From positions 1 through 6,939 of the forward strand of contig CAZIDN010000129.1 of NCBI GenBank assembly GCA_964537875.1: 6,939 bases of DNA, written 5' to 3'. Shown piece after piece: positions 6,197 to 6,939 of this stretch. The notes beneath the pieces were generated by a model, which saw only the letters and a list, made by a program, of their open reading frames with translations, made no database searches and was not told where the DNA came from. This DNA is from JAPKZH01 sp964537875. Its GTDB lineage: Bacteria; Acidobacteriota; Aminicenantia; Aminicenantales; UBA4085. The position numbers and the translations under genes are program-made. Each line of letters begins with the position of its first letter. Within the stretch, counting starts at the first letter, position 1.

Positions 6197-6291
6197 GATA
6201 CCTCCCCTAAAGGTTTTTGATTACACCTAAGGGCCAGAGGAAGTTCTCGTAATGCCCTATGACTCTGGCAGTGCCGCCTTGCAGCGGTTGG
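6197..6291. other. 95-bp gap between the deaminase and propeller genes
   Basis: The gap holds a small CCGC/GCGG hairpin (arms 6274-6277 and 6284-6287, 6-nt loop) without a following T-run on the minus strand. It also holds a -10-like TGTAAT without a matching -35 box. I see neither a convincing terminator nor a convincing promoter, so co-transcription of the two genes is possible. Confidence 0.45.
6201..6208 (-). promoter_or_regulatory. Strong ribosome binding site of the propeller gene
   Basis: On the minus strand AGGGGAGG is followed by TATC and the ATG at 6196. It is the strongest Shine-Dalgarno sequence in the window and fixes this start, directly before the signal peptide. Confidence 0.75.
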
Positions 6292-6939
6292 TTAAACCTT
6301 ATACTCATTTAACCACGTTATGAATTTCGCCCATTTTTCATGCCAATGCCTTAAAGCTCTCTCTTTTTCCTCGGGAGCCATGGCTGAGTAGAGCAGCGAG
6401 TTCATCGCCAGCTGCTTGAGACATTTCAAATCCAATCCCCAGGCCATGAACGCAGCATAGAAATCATAGGAAAACGAGCATCTCCAGATGCCCGGATCAT
6501 CAGGGCAGATGACAACCGGCAAGCCACTGTTGATATAGAGCACGGCGGGGTGGTTGCGAAGGTCGGCGACATAACCGAGAACTTGGTTGCTGATCGGACA
6601 GACCTCGATGGCGATACCCCGTTCTTTCACTATTTGCATGAGGAGGGGATGTTTGAAGAGTGCAAGGCCATGGCCGATCCGTCTGGAATCGAGTAAAACG
6701 GCATCCAGAACATTTTCGTTTTCCGTCCAGTTGCTTTCGCCGGAATGGAGGTAGAAGGGCAGGGTGATCCCACGCCGCCCCGCCTCATGGCGCGCTTCAA
6801 GAAGTTCATTGATAAAATAAAGATTTGTTTGGCATTTGTCCTCTTCATCCACCAGATCGAAACCAATCATGAGACCTGGATTTGCCGCTCGCTCGTCCAG
6901 GGCTTGAGCCAAGCTCTTGGCGATGCTCTCCCGGGGATC
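6292..6939 (-). CDS. Adenosine deaminase, ADA2/ADGF-like (5' end cut by window edge)
   Basis: These are the C-terminal 215 residues of a zinc-dependent hydrolase expected to convert adenosine (or a related nucleoside) to inosine and ammonia. The frame is open to the right edge at 6939, so the true start lies outside. The TTG at 6912 is an internal leucine, not a start. Numbering from the edge, visible ADA signatures are GFDL (16-19), HSGES (65-69: zinc-ligand-type H and proton-donor-type E68), RIGHG (88-92) and PDDP (146-149, with the metal- and substrate-binding aspartates). The wording EVCPISNQVL, DLRNHP, SYDFY and LKQLAMNSL matches animal ADA2 (ADGF) rather than the short classical bacterial Add proteins. 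The N-terminal HxH metal site and any signal peptide are not in view. The propeller gene follows 95 bp downstream. Confidence 0.88.
   Translation of the reverse strand, partial: DPRESIAKSLAQALDERAANPGLMIGFDLVDEEDKCQTNLYFINELLEARHEAGRRGITLPFYLHSGESNWTENENVLDAVLLDSRRIGHGLALFKHPLLMQIVKERGIAIEVCPISNQVLGYVADLRNHPAVLYINSGLPVVICPDDPGIWRCSFSYDFYAAFMAWGLDLKCLKQLAMNSLLYSAMAPEEKERALRHWHEKWAKFITWLNEYKV

Noticed and set aside
6203..6233. Possible hairpin (CCCTTAGG with CCTTTAGGG) hiding the ribosome site of the propeller gene
   Set aside because: Pairing needs a T-T mismatch and a wobble and has a long loop, so stability is doubtful. It is not reported as a regulatory element.
6910..6912. TTG as the start codon of the deaminase
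   Set aside because: The frame continues open upstream to the window edge, and the N-terminal half of the deaminase fold is missing, so this TTG is internal.

Overview
The window looks like chromosomal DNA from a Gram-negative bacterium of moderate to fairly high GC content. It carries a sigma-54-type response regulator and three proteins with N-terminal export signals. The style of the propeller protein, with its C-terminal fibronectin-III-like tail, reminds me of Candidatus Aminicenantes / Acidobacteriota-type genomes. That is an impression from memory, not a demonstrated assignment. I see no transposase, integrase, tRNA, rRNA or CRISPR array.

Layout from left to right. (1) Positions 1-1384, minus strand: an NtrC/NtrX-type response regulator (receiver, AAA+ and Fis-type helix-turn-helix domains), missing only its last few residues at the left edge. 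(2) Positions 1385-1597: a 213-bp divergent control region. It holds a plausible promoter for each direction, a -24/-12-like element facing the protease genes, a clean 17-bp dyad (TGTAAA-N5-TTTACA), a 12-bp A/T palindrome and a short direct repeat. (3) Positions 1598-4342, plus strand: two adjacent M16-family peptidase genes 15 bp apart. The first keeps the zinc site HLLEH...E but has lost the tyrosine of the C-terminal R/Y pair. The second has lost the zinc site but keeps R/Y. This is the pattern of an obligate heterodimeric M16B protease of the cell envelope. (4) Positions 4391-6196, minus strand: a 601-residue exported protein made of seven SBBP-type propeller repeats and an FN3-like tail. 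It converges on the protease genes. (5) Positions 6292-6939, minus strand: the C-terminal 215 residues of an adenosine deaminase of the ADA2/ADGF type, running off the right edge and lying upstream of the propeller gene on the same strand.

Most testable joint hypothesis: the response regulator controls the divergent M16 protease pair through the sites in the shared intergenic region. The deaminase and propeller genes could be co-transcribed, because the 95-bp gap shows no convincing terminator, but no functional link between them is visible. No wholly unknown system is evident. The most interesting points are the split-active-site protease pair with its adjacent activator, and the bacterial ADA2-like deaminase.
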